Source of the DNA: Mesobacillus jeotgali
GTDB taxonomy: Bacteria > Bacillota > Bacilli > Bacillales > Cytobacillaceae
DNA: 64,000 bases
Assembly (NCBI RefSeq): GCF_900166585.1
Contig: NZ_FVZC01000009.1
Location: forward strand, 1,375,444-1,439,443
Direction of reading: 5' to 3'
Shown here: in pieces, positions 34,364-43,619 of the stretch
Layout: the number at the start of each line of letters is the position of its first letter
How positions within the stretch are numbered: position 1 is the stretch's first letter
The notes under the pieces: generated by a model
Told to the model about the DNA's origin: nothing
Databases searched by the model: none
What the model saw: only the letters and a program-made list of their open reading frames with translations
Translations under genes and position numbers: made by a program

Positions 34364-35944
34364 CTATCTGCTTCGGCGGTTTCTTGAAGTACTTCTATTT
34401 TCCATGCGGCGCCCTGATGAACTGGAATTCTGCCCGCGTCCTGGTGAACTGGCATTTTGTCCTTTCGCGCCATATCGTTTCGGTTTTTCACCTGTATTAT
34501 TCTTCGGTCCGTCATTACGTGTAGTCGTTGCAGGTCTTTCCTTTCTTATTCCGTCCATGCGAGAGGACCTCGGCCTTTCCGCTTCTTGGTCGCTTCTTCG
34601 CTCACGTCTTGAAGGTTGGTGTTCCCTTTCTCTCCGTTCTTCGCCTGCTAACCCTGATGGACGTCTTCCTTCGCGGGAGGTGGGTTTTCTGGCTGTTTTT
34701 TCACCTCTGTGATCTCTTTCAGGCTTGCCGTCATTTCTTCTTCTCGACCTTGTACGTTGTCCTTTTAAGTCTCCGGCCTTTTGACCCTCTGCTGATCTTT
34801 GACCTCCAGGTTTGGCTTCTCCTTTTTTGGCGTTCCCCATATTGTTCTTTTCGATTTTAATGTTTAGCTCTGATTCAATTTGTTCTAATAAAGCTCTATC
34901 TTTGGCTGTATAAAAGGTTAACGCGAGTCCTTCACTTCCAGCCCTGCCTGTTCGCCCAATTCTGTGTATATAACTTTCTGTGTCAAGCGGAATGTCATAA
35001 TTAAATACGTGTGTGACTCCTTCGACGTCAAGCCCCCGCGCCGCAACATCAGTTGCTATAAGGTACTGAATTTTGGCTTCGCGGAATTTCTTCATTACCT
35101 GCTCCCTTTTCGCCTGTGAAAGGTCACCGTGCAGCTCATCACAATTGAAATGATTTGCTTTTAATACGTCGTTCAGTTTGCTTACCCTTCTCTTGGTCCT
35201 GCAAAAAATCACGGCGAGAAATGGCTGATAGGTTCTGAGGGAATCAATCAAATCACCTTGCTTGGACCTATCTGTTGAACTGATGGCAATCTGTTTGATG
35301 TTTTCTAACGGAGCTTGCGTTTTCTCAACCTGGATGTATTCTGGTTTGTACATATGTTGTTTAGCCAGCCTTTTGATTTCTTCCGGCATTGTGGCAGAGA
35401 AGAGCAATGTTTGCCTTGTTTTTGGTGTTTGCTTGATTATTTCTTCAACTTCGTTCAGGAAACCAATATGAAGCATTTGGTCTGCTTCATCCAGGACTAG
35501 AAACGCTGCTTTGGAAAAATCGACCGTCTCCCTGCGGATATGGTCAAGCAATCTTCCAGGGGTGCCAATCACTATATGGATATTTTTCTTGAGTTTTTTT
35601 AGCTGTGCTTCGACATCCTGTCCGCCATATACTGCCAGAACGTTCATTTCTTCAATATTTTCGGTCAGCTTTTTGATTTCTTGGGTAATCTGTAATGCGA
35701 GTTCTCTTGTGGGTGTTACAATCAATGCCTGTATATTTGGATTATGAGTATCGATTTTTTCGATTATTGGCAGCACAAAAGCGAATGTCTTCCCAGTACC
35801 TGTCTGTGACTGGGCAATCACATCCTTGCCATCAAGCAATAACGGAATCGCTTTTTCCTGAATGGAAGTAGGCTTGGACATCCCATGTTGGTTTAATGTT
35901 TCTGCAAGTAATTCTGATATACCTAAAAATCTAAATTGATTCAA
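34364..35944 (-). CDS. DEAD-box RNA helicase with basic disordered tail
   Basis: The TTG at 35944 ([13 protein letters not shown]) is favoured because an AGGGA site precedes it; the frame is open 13 codons further. About 526 aa. All helicase motifs are present: Q motif [58 protein letters not shown]. From about residue 370 the tail is rich in Arg, Gly, Ser and Glu, as in CshA-type helicases that bind RNA or the degradosome. It probably remodels structured RNA in the cold. A long leader lies upstream. Confidence 0.9.
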   Translation of the reverse strand: MNQFRFLGISELLAETLNQHGMSKPTSIQEKAIPLLLDGKDVIAQSQTGTGKTFAFVLPIIEKIDTHNPNIQALIVTPTRELALQITQEIKKLTENIEEMNVLAVYGGQDVEAQLKKLKKNIHIVIGTPGRLLDHIRRETVDFSKAAFLVLDEADQMLHIGFLNEVEEIIKQTPKTRQTLLFSATMPEEIKRLAKQHMYKPEYIQVEKTQAPLENIKQIAISSTDRSKQGDLIDSLRTYQPFLAVIFCRTKRRVSKLNDVLKANHFNCDELHGDLSQAKREQVMKKFREAKIQYLIATDVAARGLDVEGVTHVFNYDIPLDTESYIHRIGRTGRAGSEGLALTFYTAKDRALLEQIESELNIKIEKNNMGNAKKGEAKPGGQRSAEGQKAGDLKGQRTRSRRRNDGKPERDHRGEKTARKPTSREGRRPSGLAGEERREREHQPSRRERRSDQEAERPRSSRMDGIRKERPATTTRNDGPKNNTGEKPKRYGAKGQNASSPGRGQNSSSSGRRMENRSTSRNRRSR

Positions 35945-36329
35945 GTTAATCCCTGCTTTCTTTAATAGGCTGGGTTTTACCAACCATCCTTCTCATTATT
36001 GCTTTTTGAGCAGAAAAATATCAAGTTTTGGCTTACTGTGCTTGAGGTTTCTTTTATGTGTGTAAAAAGTCCTGCAAAAAAAGCCTTTTGGTAATAAACC
36101 AAATTCAGGAAGGAAGAACTGTACTTTTAAGAGAAACCACATCTTTCGTCACACGAAACAAATTCCTGCCACCCGCCTATATGTTCAATTTTCAGAATAA
36201 AACTACTTTTTGATTAACTTTAATGCTTTTATCTATTAAACTATCAATGACCCCTCCAAAACATATAGAATGCTAATCATACTATTTTGGACACGGCAGG
36301 GAATAATATAGAATTTGGAGTGTTGAAAA
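35945..36329. other. Divergent intergenic region, no gene seen
   Basis: Contains the 5' leaders of the helicase (minus) and the M4 protease (plus). A TTTGGT/AACCAAA-type mini-hairpin near 36088 is present. No riboswitch class, small gene or strong promoter could be identified. Confidence 0.4.
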
Positions 36330-38006
36330 ATGGAAAAGAAAAAACTTGTAATCCCTATGCTTTTATCCACGGCGTTAATGGTTAGCCCACTAGTTGGCTC
36401 TCCGGCAAACGCTGTACAACCTGATCAAGTTTCAAGCACTCTTTCATTAAAAGTTGTCTCCCCTATACAGCAGAATCCTTCTGTTTTCATGAAAGCAGAA
36501 AGGGCTGCAAAAACAGGAGCAGTAGAATTTTTAGAAGAAAATAAAGATCAACTTAAACTAAATAACCCTGGTAAAAGCTTGAAGGTTAAAAGCGAGGAAA
36601 CGGACAAACTTGGAATGAAGCACGTGAGACTGCAGCAAACCATAAATGGAGTACCTGTTGAAGGCGCAGAGCTGGTTGTCCACTATAACAAGGATGGTAC
36701 AGTCAAATCCGTAAATGGCCAATATAATAATGATATTGCAGGAAAAGATCTCAGTGTCCAAACTAATATTTCAGCTGAGCAGGCACTTGAAATTGCCAAA
36801 GGTTCAGTATCAGCACCTGACGAGCTTGAAACAAAACCTAAAACAGAATTAGTAGTATATCCATTTAATGATTCTGAATACTTAGCCTATAAAGTAAATG
36901 TAAATTTCCTTGGAGAGCATCCTGGAAACTGGTTTGTGTATATAGATGCTAAAACTGGAAACGTAGTGGACCAGTATAACGGATTAATGCATGCAGGTGA
37001 ATATACCGCTTCAAAAGGGTCAGGACTGGGAGTAAAAGGTGATCATCGTGTTCTGAATATATCCCATCAAAATGAGGCGCGCTCACAAGAAGGTTCCACC
37101 TTCTATCTTTACGACAATACTTTGGAAAATGCAGAAGGCATTTTCACTTACGATTTTAAGAATCAATGGCGGTCAAGCACAACAAGGCTTCCTGGTGATC
37201 TGTTTGCTTCCAAAGATGCAGCCTGGACAAGTGATTACGAACGTGCAGGTGTAGACGCCCATTATAATTCAGAAAAGGTATACCACTACTTCCTAAATGA
37301 ACATGATCGCAATTCAATTGATGGAAAAGGAATGGCTATCATATCATCCGTCCATTATGGAGACAAATACAATAACGCATTTTGGAATGGATCACAGATG
37401 ACGTATGGCGACGGAGATGGTGACTTCATGATATCCCTTTCAGCGGGTCTGGACGTTGCTGCACATGAAATGACGCATGGTGTCACGAATACATCCGCTA
37501 ATCTAAAATACCGTTTCCAATCTGGTGCACTTAATGAGGCTTTTTCTGATATCTTCGGTGCTCTGATAGATGAAGATGACTGGGAGCTGGGTGAAGATAT
37601 CATGGGAAAAACAGCTGTCGATAGCGGCCGGGACGCCCTAAGAAGCTTGAGCAACCCTAACAGATTCCCAGTAGGCAGCGCATATTTCGCGTATGGAAAT
37701 GGCGAAGGAAAATACCCGAAGCATATGGATGAGTATTATAATCTTCCGCTGAATCTCGATAATGGCGGCGTGCACATTAACTCTTCCATCATTAATCATG
37801 CAGCCTACTTAACAGGCGAACAAATTGGCAAACAGAAGCTTGGACAAATTTATTACCGGGCTCTGACGGTTTATTTGACTCCAGACTCTAACTTCAGCGA
37901 TGCCAGGAAAGCACTTCTCCAGTCTGCTGATGACCTATTTGGGGCTGGCAGCGAGGAGTATAAGGCAACTCAGGCTGGCCTGGATGGTGTTGGAATAACT
38001 GAATAA
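36330..38006 (+). CDS. Secreted neutral metalloprotease, family M4 (bacillolysin-like)
   Basis: 558 aa prepro-protein. Signal peptide with cleavage near SPANA; FTP and PepSY propeptide domains to about residue 220; thermolysin-type domain after that. Zinc ligands His379 and His383 in HEMTH, with Glu380 as base, Glu in NEAFSD about 20 residues later, and His482 in GGVHINSS. It is exported and self-processed, and degrades external protein. GGAGTG is 7 bases from the ATG. Related to B. subtilis NprE; the exact symbol is not assigned. Confidence 0.93.
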   Translation: MEKKKLVIPMLLSTALMVSPLVGSPANAVQPDQVSSTLSLKVVSPIQQNPSVFMKAERAAKTGAVEFLEENKDQLKLNNPGKSLKVKSEETDKLGMKHVRLQQTINGVPVEGAELVVHYNKDGTVKSVNGQYNNDIAGKDLSVQTNISAEQALEIAKGSVSAPDELETKPKTELVVYPFNDSEYLAYKVNVNFLGEHPGNWFVYIDAKTGNVVDQYNGLMHAGEYTASKGSGLGVKGDHRVLNISHQNEARSQEGSTFYLYDNTLENAEGIFTYDFKNQWRSSTTRLPGDLFASKDAAWTSDYERAGVDAHYNSEKVYHYFLNEHDRNSIDGKGMAIISSVHYGDKYNNAFWNGSQMTYGDGDGDFMISLSAGLDVAAHEMTHGVTNTSANLKYRFQSGALNEAFSDIFGALIDEDDWELGEDIMGKTAVDSGRDALRSLSNPNRFPVGSAYFAYGNGEGKYPKHMDEYYNLPLNLDNGGVHINSSIINHAAYLTGEQIGKQKLGQIYYRALTVYLTPDSNFSDARKALLQSADDLFGAGSEEYKATQAGLDGVGITE

Positions 38007-38026
38007 CAAACACAACATGTAATTGG

Positions 38027-38077
38027 AGTCTGTCCCTCTGCGGTATTTTATGCCGCTTAAGTGGGTCAGGCTCTTTT
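38027..38077 (+). terminator. Probable terminator of the M4 protease gene
   Basis: Two-part stem: AGTCTGTCCC with GGGTCAGGCT outside and GCGG/CCGC inside, then CTTTT. The T tract is short. Confidence 0.5.
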
Positions 38078-38160
38078 CGATTGGGTAAAATAATATTATG
38101 TGGCTTTTCATTTATTGCTGTGGTACGATTTACTAATTGAAGAATAGGAAGTGATTATAA

Positions 38161-38535
38161 GTGATTAAAATTGAATTGCCAGCACCAGACGTTGTCATTA
38201 CACGAAGCAAGCAATTAGGAGAAAAGGTTGAAGCCGTCATCAGCAGCGAATATGGTTTTACCGATTACCACCGGATTCCGAGGGATAAAGGCGGAATCAT
38301 AATGTTCTTCGACGCTGACGATGAATTGATGTTCGTAGGGAAAGCGCGTAAGCTAAGACCTCGCGTAAAAAAACATTTCGAGGATAATGTTTCCCCTATT
38401 AAAAACCATCGTCATGAAGTCAACAAGATTGCTGTAATTACAGTGGTAGATCCAATAGACAGAGAAATATACGAAACTTATGCAATAAACGTACTTAAAG
38501 CGAAGTATAATATTGATAAGGTATTTTACAAATAA
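38161..38535 (+). CDS. GIY-YIG-like nuclease-fold protein, 124 aa
   Basis: GTG start with AGGAAG upstream. Shows a GIY-YIG-like core, GIIMFF then LMFVGKARKLRPRVKKHF, and a later Glu in REIYETYAI that could be the metal ligand. The classical GIY tyrosines are replaced (GII, FVG), so activity may be altered or lost. Short stand-alone relatives exist in Bacillus, annotated as nucleotide excision repair endonucleases. Converges on desR over a shared terminator. Confidence 0.7.
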   Translation: MIKIELPAPDVVITRSKQLGEKVEAVISSEYGFTDYHRIPRDKGGIIMFFDADDELMFVGKARKLRPRVKKHFEDNVSPIKNHRHEVNKIAVITVVDPIDREIYETYAINVLKAKYNIDKVFYK

Positions 38536-38558
38536 AAAAGAGCCTGCAGGCTCTTTTT
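38535..38558. terminator. Bidirectional terminator
   Basis: AAAAAGAGCC-TGCA-GGCTCTTTTT, a perfect palindrome, ends the GIY-YIG-like gene and desR. Confidence 0.88.
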
Positions 38559-38559
38559 A

Positions 38560-39159
38560 TTATTTAAACCATCCTTTTTCCTTCGAGTGTGTAATGGCTT
38601 CTATTCTGTTGGAAACCTGGAGCTTATCCAGGATAGTGGAAATATAATTTCGGACAGTACCAGTAGTAATGCTAAGCTGGCCGGCGATTTCCTTTGTATT
38701 CTTGCCGTCTGCAACAAGCTCGAGGACCTCCATCTCCCGTTCCGTCAGAGGATTTTCCTCGCTGTAAACATCATCCATGAGTTCAGGGGCAAACACTCGT
38801 CTCCCTCCCATCACACTTCTGATAGTGCTGGCGAGTTCCTCTGAGGGACTATCTTTAAGCAGATACCCGCTCACGCCTGCTTTAAGCGCTCGCTGGAAAT
38901 ATCCTGAACGGGCAAATGTCGTTAATATGATGACCTTGCAGCCTGTGGCTTTCAATTCTTCCGCAGCTTCCAACCCGGTTTTCCCAGGCATCTCAATATC
39001 CATCACGCAGACATCCGGCTTGAGTTCCTTTGCCAGGGAAACTGCTTCCTCACCATTGCTCGCTTTACCAACAACTTCCATATCATCTTCAAGACTAAGA
39101 AGGGAACCCAATGCTCCTAAAAGCATTCGCTGGTCCTCCGCAATAACAATACGAATCAT
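38560..39159 (-). CDS. desR: Response regulator of membrane fluidity, NarL family
   Basis: 199 aa. Receiver domain with acidic pocket AEDQ and phospho-acceptor Asp54 in VMDIEMPGKTGLEA; C-terminal LuxR-type HTH NPLTEREMEVLELVADGKNTKEI. The sequence is very close to B. subtilis DesR along its length, including the end SKEKGWFK. It activates des when phosphorylated in the cold. Its start overlaps desK by 4 bases (ATGA). Confidence 0.95.
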   Translation of the reverse strand: MIRIVIAEDQRMLLGALGSLLSLEDDMEVVGKASNGEEAVSLAKELKPDVCVMDIEMPGKTGLEAAEELKATGCKVIILTTFARSGYFQRALKAGVSGYLLKDSPSEELASTIRSVMGGRRVFAPELMDDVYSEENPLTEREMEVLELVADGKNTKEIAGQLSITTGTVRNYISTILDKLQVSNRIEAITHSKEKGWFK

Positions 39160-40295
39160 CCCTGTTCCTCCCTGTCGGTTTGTTTTAAAACTTTTGGAAT
39201 CTTAATTACAAGGGTTGTACCGTTTAAAGAAAAAATATCAAGTGTCCCGTTCACAAACTCCAGCCGTTCTCTCATGCCTTGAAGCCCGCTGCCTCTATAC
39301 AAATCTTCTTCGGTTATATTTCCGACTCCGTTATCCCTTACCTCAGCTATCAGTTCCTTTTCTGTTTGTTGTATGGAAATGAGGCACTCAGTTGCTGAAC
39401 TATGTTTAACGACATTCGTAACTGCTTCCTTCAGGCACATGCTGAGAATATTTTCCGAGAACAACGATACGTTGTTAATGTTAAAGTCATCTTCTTCACC
39501 GACAAACTTGATTTCAGCTGCTTTTAATATCTGCTTAACATGGATCAGCTCATCCCTGACGCGAATTCCTCTCATTTCTGCAACCATTTTTCTTACTTCA
39601 TTCAAAGCTGTCCTGGCTGTTTGCTGTACATCTTTTAATTCTTCTTTTGCCAGTTCAGGATCTTTATTGATTAACTTACGGGCCAAGTCGCTTTTTAGAC
39701 CGATAAGCGACAATTTTTGGCCGAGAGTGTCATGTAAATCCCGGGCGATCCTTTGCCGCTCTTCAATTTTTACTAGCTCTGAAATTCGTTTATTCGCATC
39801 TTCAAGCTTCTCCTCCAGCTCGCCTCGCTCATTTCTGTTATGGATACTGAACGGCAGTAATATGACACTGATCCACACGATCACGATAATCGGGAGCTGC
39901 TTAATGAAAAAATCCTCTTGAAGAACAATCTCGAAGTTTATGATAATGGAAGTGCCTACTAAATGAATGAAATATAAGACAAGGAACGGTATACGGTCTT
40001 TGATATTGCCAATAAAATAAGCAATGAAAAAAGCAAAGTATACGTAACTGAAAAGACTGGCCGAAGCTATGGAAATACCGATTAGAATACAAGTCCATAT
40101 GTAAACTGTCCAACCCCTCGACACAAAAGCCACCCAGTATACGAGAAAAAACATGAGTGTCAGGATGACACCTGCCGCTTTCCCGGTCATCGAAGGCATC
40201 TGCCAGATAAAGTAGAATGGAAGAATGCCCAAAATGGTCCAGATGTAGGGTGAAATCCCAGTACTTCTAAGTGAATTGAAAAACCTCTTAAACAT
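39156..40295 (-). CDS. desK: Membrane thermosensor histidine kinase
   Basis: 379 aa. Five hydrophobic helices occupy residues 15-150, then a signalling helix and the DHp domain with His188 in ARDLHDTLGQ, the same residue number as in B. subtilis DesK; an HPK7-type HATPase follows (AVTNVVKHS, DNGVG, GLQGMRERLE). It senses membrane thickness and switches between kinase and phosphatase toward DesR. It is coupled to desR and preceded by des with a 122-base gap. Confidence 0.95.
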   Translation of the reverse strand: MFKRFFNSLRSTGISPYIWTILGILPFYFIWQMPSMTGKAAGVILTLMFFLVYWVAFVSRGWTVYIWTCILIGISIASASLFSYVYFAFFIAYFIGNIKDRIPFLVLYFIHLVGTSIIINFEIVLQEDFFIKQLPIIVIVWISVILLPFSIHNRNERGELEEKLEDANKRISELVKIEERQRIARDLHDTLGQKLSLIGLKSDLARKLINKDPELAKEELKDVQQTARTALNEVRKMVAEMRGIRVRDELIHVKQILKAAEIKFVGEEDDFNINNVSLFSENILSMCLKEAVTNVVKHSSATECLISIQQTEKELIAEVRDNGVGNITEEDLYRGSGLQGMRERLEFVNGTLDIFSLNGTTLVIKIPKVLKQTDREEQG

Positions 40296-40417
40296 ATCAA
40301 AACCTCTGCTTCATGAATGCTGATTTTATTTTAACATAATATAAATGGATATAATTACAAAAAATTACTCCCCATACCCCAGACGCAAGAATACATCCAG
40401 AATAAGAGGAGCAAATA

Positions 40418-41452
40418 TTATAGTTCCGGCTTCGTCCGAGCCGTCAGATTAGGTTTTTGCTGTAAAGCTTTCATTTCCTTGAAGCTAATGAACTGCTTCT
40501 TCTGTTCATCCCAAAGACGGAACCGTAAGGAAGTCAGACTTGTTGAAAGAGTGATTGTCGGTACATTCTGCAAAGGCTTAGTATTATTATGAACCTCTTC
40601 CAGCTTATAATTCGGTACTCTTGGGCTTAAGTGATGAACGTGGTGATAACCAATGTTTCCTGTAATCCACTGAAGTACTTTTGGCAGTTTGTAGTATGAG
40701 CTTCCCTCAACAGCTGCTTTTACATACTCCCAATTTTTATCTTCTTCAAAATAAGAATCTTCGAATGTATGCTGGACATAGAACAGCCAGATGCCAAACA
40801 TTCCTGCGATGAAGAAAACAGGTCCTTCAACCATTATGAACGCTTTCCAGCCTATTGCCCAAATCAGCATACCGGATATCCCAAAAATCAAAGCATTTGT
40901 CAAATAGGTGTTCAAACGTTCCTTCATTCTTGCACCTTTTCGATTGAAGCGATTCATGATCAATACCAGATAAATAGGTCCCAATACAAACATGACAAAA
41001 GGATTTCGGTACAGTCTGTATGCTAGCTTCTGCCACGTTGGAGCAGCCAAATACTCATCCACTGTCAGAACCCAGATATCCCCTGTCCCACGCTTGTCCA
41101 AATTACTGCTTGTTGCGTGGTGGACAGAATGTTCATGCCCCCACTGGCTATAAGGGAACAAGGTTAAAACTCCCGTAAGTGTTCCAACCACTTTGTTTGC
41201 TGTGCGATTTTTGAAAAAAGAATGATGTGTGCAATCATGGAAGATGATGAAGATTCTGACCATGAAACCTGCTGCAATAGCAGCGAACACAATTGTCAAT
41301 CCATAAGATATAGACAAACTTTGATAGGCAAGATACCATAATGCGATAAATGGTATAACCGTGTTGATTATTTGAATGATACTCGCTTTAGTGTTTGAGC
41401 TTTCATAAGGGGCGACCTGTTTTCTGAGTTCTTTTACGTTGTGAGTTGCCAT
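40418..41452 (-). CDS. des: Acyl-lipid delta-5 desaturase
   Basis: 344 aa integral membrane di-iron desaturase. Histidine boxes HDCTHHSF, HSVHHATSS and HHVHHLSP are complete; four to six helices surround them. It inserts a cis double bond into membrane phospholipid acyl chains after cold shock. First gene of des-desK-desR, as in B. subtilis. AGGGGA is 13 bases from the ATG, rather long. Confidence 0.94.
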   Translation of the reverse strand: MATHNVKELRKQVAPYESSNTKASIIQIINTVIPFIALWYLAYQSLSISYGLTIVFAAIAAGFMVRIFIIFHDCTHHSFFKNRTANKVVGTLTGVLTLFPYSQWGHEHSVHHATSSNLDKRGTGDIWVLTVDEYLAAPTWQKLAYRLYRNPFVMFVLGPIYLVLIMNRFNRKGARMKERLNTYLTNALIFGISGMLIWAIGWKAFIMVEGPVFFIAGMFGIWLFYVQHTFEDSYFEEDKNWEYVKAAVEGSSYYKLPKVLQWITGNIGYHHVHHLSPRVPNYKLEEVHNNTKPLQNVPTITLSTSLTSLRFRLWDEQKKQFISFKEMKALQQKPNLTARTKPEL

Positions 41453-41493
41453 CTTGTTAAATAATTCCCCTTTCAGATTTATTAGGTACTTAA

Positions 41494-41560
41494 ATTATAA
41501 ATAAGGGAATCGATTCTGTGCAGTAGCAGGTGTCATATGGAACACATGACAAATGTCATG
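41494..41560 (-). promoter_or_regulatory. des promoter with DesR-type operator
   Basis: -10 TATAAT (41499-41494) with only a weak -35 (TGCACA, 17 bases up). A CATGACA-AA-TGTCATG palindrome at 41545-41560 is centred near -66, and a second TGTCATATGG element lies at 41531-41540. The layout agrees with activation by DesR at B. subtilis Pdes, which binds about -28 to -77. Confidence 0.7.
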
Positions 41561-41669
41561 TTTCGATATTTTTTTCTGCAAAATGCTGATATTTCAAGGA
41601 TTAAACTTTATTATCAGGTACTATTACTTAATATTATTTTTTTGCTGACATTCCTGTAAACCATAAATT

Positions 41670-41936
41670 TTATTTTCCTGGCTTTTGGTCCCTTATCGAG
41701 TATTCTTCCAGCCATCCAAAATAGATGTCTTTATTTACAGTACCATTCAGGATTTCGGCCATCATTGGGGGATATGGTTCTTTCCTTATATGCTTAATTA
41801 AATTCTCATATAGAAATGTGTATTCAAGCGAAGCGCAACAGGATATCCACATTAAAACAGTTTCGCTTTTTACTGACACCCCAGGATAGATATGTTCTAT
41901 TATGGCCAGACATTTTAATGCTTCATTTTTAGTCAT
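41670..41936 (-). CDS. Small protein similar to phage helicase-loader (G39P) N-terminal domain
   Basis: Start set at MTKNEALKCLAII, 7 bases after GGGGAG (ATG at 41939 also possible). 88 aa, all helical in appearance. The pattern LKCLAIIEHIYPGVSV, then LIKHIRKEPYPPMMAEIL, resembles the N-terminal domain of phage helicase loaders/inhibitors such as SPP1 G39P. Stand-alone, not in a visible prophage. It could be a phage remnant or a domesticated regulator of DNA replication; similarity is by eye only. Confidence 0.5.
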   Translation of the reverse strand: MTKNEALKCLAIIEHIYPGVSVKSETVLMWISCCASLEYTFLYENLIKHIRKEPYPPMMAEILNGTVNKDIYFGWLEEYSIRDQKPGK

Positions 41937-42060
41937 CATTTCTCTCCCCATCCATGAGTTCCACAGTAATACATTTTTGCCAGGCTGGCTGTAAAGATAC
42001 ATAGCAACTTCTAATTTTTAAAGGTAAAATGATTTATAAATTATATTAGTGGGTGGAGAA

Positions 42061-42888
42061 ATGAAGCATGCAATCATAACAGGTACCTCCAGTGGCTTCG
42101 GCAAATTGACCGCTATTGAATTGGCCAAAAGCGGCTATCATGTGATTGCCACAATGAGGAATCTTCAAAAGCAAAATGAACTGATGGAATTGGCAGTGCA
42201 AGAAAACCTGACCGAAAAGATTGTCGTTATTCAGTTGGATGTAACGCAGAAGGAATCTATCAAGGAATTTAAAGAATTCGTGCAATCAATAGGATCGGTA
42301 GATTTGCTTGTCAATAATGCGGGGTATGCACAAGGAGGTTTTTCTGAGGAATTAACCTTGGATGATTACCGAAATCAATTTGAAACGAATTTATTCGGGG
42401 TTATTGCAGTAACCCAGGCAATCCTGCCATCCATGCGAAAGCAAAGGTCTGGGAAAATCATTAATATGAGCAGCATAAGCGGCAGGTTCGGCTTTCCAGG
42501 TTTGTCTGCCTATGTAGCATCCAAGCATGCACTTGAAGGATACAGTGAAAGCTTAAGGCTAGAGCTAAGACCTTTTGGAATTGATGTCTTCCTTATTGAG
42601 CCAGGCTCCTATAAAACAAATATATGGAAAAGCATTGAGCAAGTTACGATGGCAGGCGGGTCAGCATATGAGTCTGCAAAGAAAGCAATCATGAACGAAT
42701 TAATGAACGGTCAGGCCAAGTACGGGAACCCCCAGGATGTTGCCCGGCTTATAGCGAGGATTGCCTCCGAAAAAGAATCGCAGTTTAGGTTTCCTATCGG
42801 GAAAGGTGTCAGTCAGTTGATTCTCTTCAAAAAAATGCTGCCGTGGACAACCATTGAAAAAATCGTTTTGAAAAAATTAAAAATGTGA
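42061..42888 (+). CDS. Short-chain dehydrogenase/reductase
   Basis: 275 aa from ATG at 42061, near GGTGGAG. SDR motifs: TGTSSGFG, NNAGYAQGG, catalytic Ser in INMSSISG and YVASK. ATMRN after the second strand suggests NADP(H). Similar to B. subtilis YusZ-type dehydrogenases. No cotranscribed gene; substrate unknown. Confidence 0.87.
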   Translation: MKHAIITGTSSGFGKLTAIELAKSGYHVIATMRNLQKQNELMELAVQENLTEKIVVIQLDVTQKESIKEFKEFVQSIGSVDLLVNNAGYAQGGFSEELTLDDYRNQFETNLFGVIAVTQAILPSMRKQRSGKIINMSSISGRFGFPGLSAYVASKHALEGYSESLRLELRPFGIDVFLIEPGSYKTNIWKSIEQVTMAGGSAYESAKKAIMNELMNGQAKYGNPQDVARLIARIASEKESQFRFPIGKGVSQLILFKKMLPWTTIEKIVLKKLKM

Positions 42889-43027
42889 ATGGAAATGCTT
42901 TTTATTTTTTATAAGAAATTCATTAGAAACATATCTTTCCACCTGAAACAATTTTGAACTGTTATTGGTCCAGCAAGTTTCGCAACGATATGCTGACATT
43001 CCTGCTGCAAATTCATCCCAGTCAAAC

Positions 43028-43059
43028 AAAAAGTGCTCGATCAAAAGATCGGGCACCTT
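43028..43059 (-). terminator. Terminator of the queuosine gene operon
   Basis: GTGCCCGATC/GATCGAGCAC stem (one mismatch) with a TTTT loop, then TTTTT on the minus strand, after the transporter gene. Confidence 0.85.
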
Positions 43060-43064
43060 TAGTA

Positions 43065-43604
43065 TTAGTTAGACATCGCTTTATTTTTGAATATATTATT
43101 AATAGGGTTAAGCAGCATGGCTCCAATCCCCTGAATGATGGTCTTTACAATTACCTGGCCTAAAATTGCCGCTGGAACGGCTTCCCATGGCAGGAAGTTT
43201 GCTCCCATAGGACTTAATCCAATCACTACGAATATCATGGAATCCAGCAAACCGCCGACTAATCCGCTATAGAATACTCTCCAGCTCATTGGGAGATTAA
43301 GCCTCGTGTAAATTTCCGTGTCAGTCGTTTCAGCGATGGCAAAACTGAGTGCCGAAGCAAAAACAATATACAATGTATCTCCTAGGATAGAAGAAACAAT
43401 AGCTGACAATATCAGTGCCAGGCCAATAAACATATATGTTTTTCCACGGCCGTACTTATTCTGGACAAGATCACGGAAAATGAAGGTTGCCCCAATCAAT
43501 AACGTCCCCATCGGTACAATGAACATGCCAAACTGAAGTGGTGCAAGCGCGGCTGTAATGACATTGGCAGTTATAATTGAAATTAAGTATAAAAAGATTC
43601 TCAT
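43065..43604 (-). CDS. VUT-family queuosine precursor transporter (YhhQ-like)
   Basis: 179 aa, five to six helices. Hallmarks of the VUT/DUF165 family: ITANVITAAL near the N-terminus, FIFRDLVQNKYGR, SFAIAETTDTEIYTRL and GLLDSMIFVVIG. YhhQ of E. coli imports queuosine precursors such as preQ0/preQ1. AGGAGG is 6 bases from the ATG. It directly follows queE in the riboswitch-controlled unit, in place of queF of B. subtilis, so it may salvage preQ0 or preQ1. Confidence 0.85.
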   Translation of the reverse strand: MRIFLYLISIITANVITAALAPLQFGMFIVPMGTLLIGATFIFRDLVQNKYGRGKTYMFIGLALILSAIVSSILGDTLYIVFASALSFAIAETTDTEIYTRLNLPMSWRVFYSGLVGGLLDSMIFVVIGLSPMGANFLPWEAVPAAILGQVIVKTIIQGIGAMLLNPINNIFKNKAMSN

Positions 43605-43619
43605 TATTAACCTCCTGTT

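Noticed and set aside
34404..34860. Plus-strand frames opposite the helicase tail
   Set aside because: Shadows of the Arg/Gly-rich tail; biased composition (W, F, P, L) and no start signals.
35984..36329. Cold-shock type structured leader for the DEAD-box helicase
   Set aside because: No recognisable conserved leader element or stem-loop switch could be seen by eye.
36558..36761. Minus-strand frame inside the M4 protease propeptide
   Set aside because: Shadow frame; protease gene is complete with signal peptide and all motifs.
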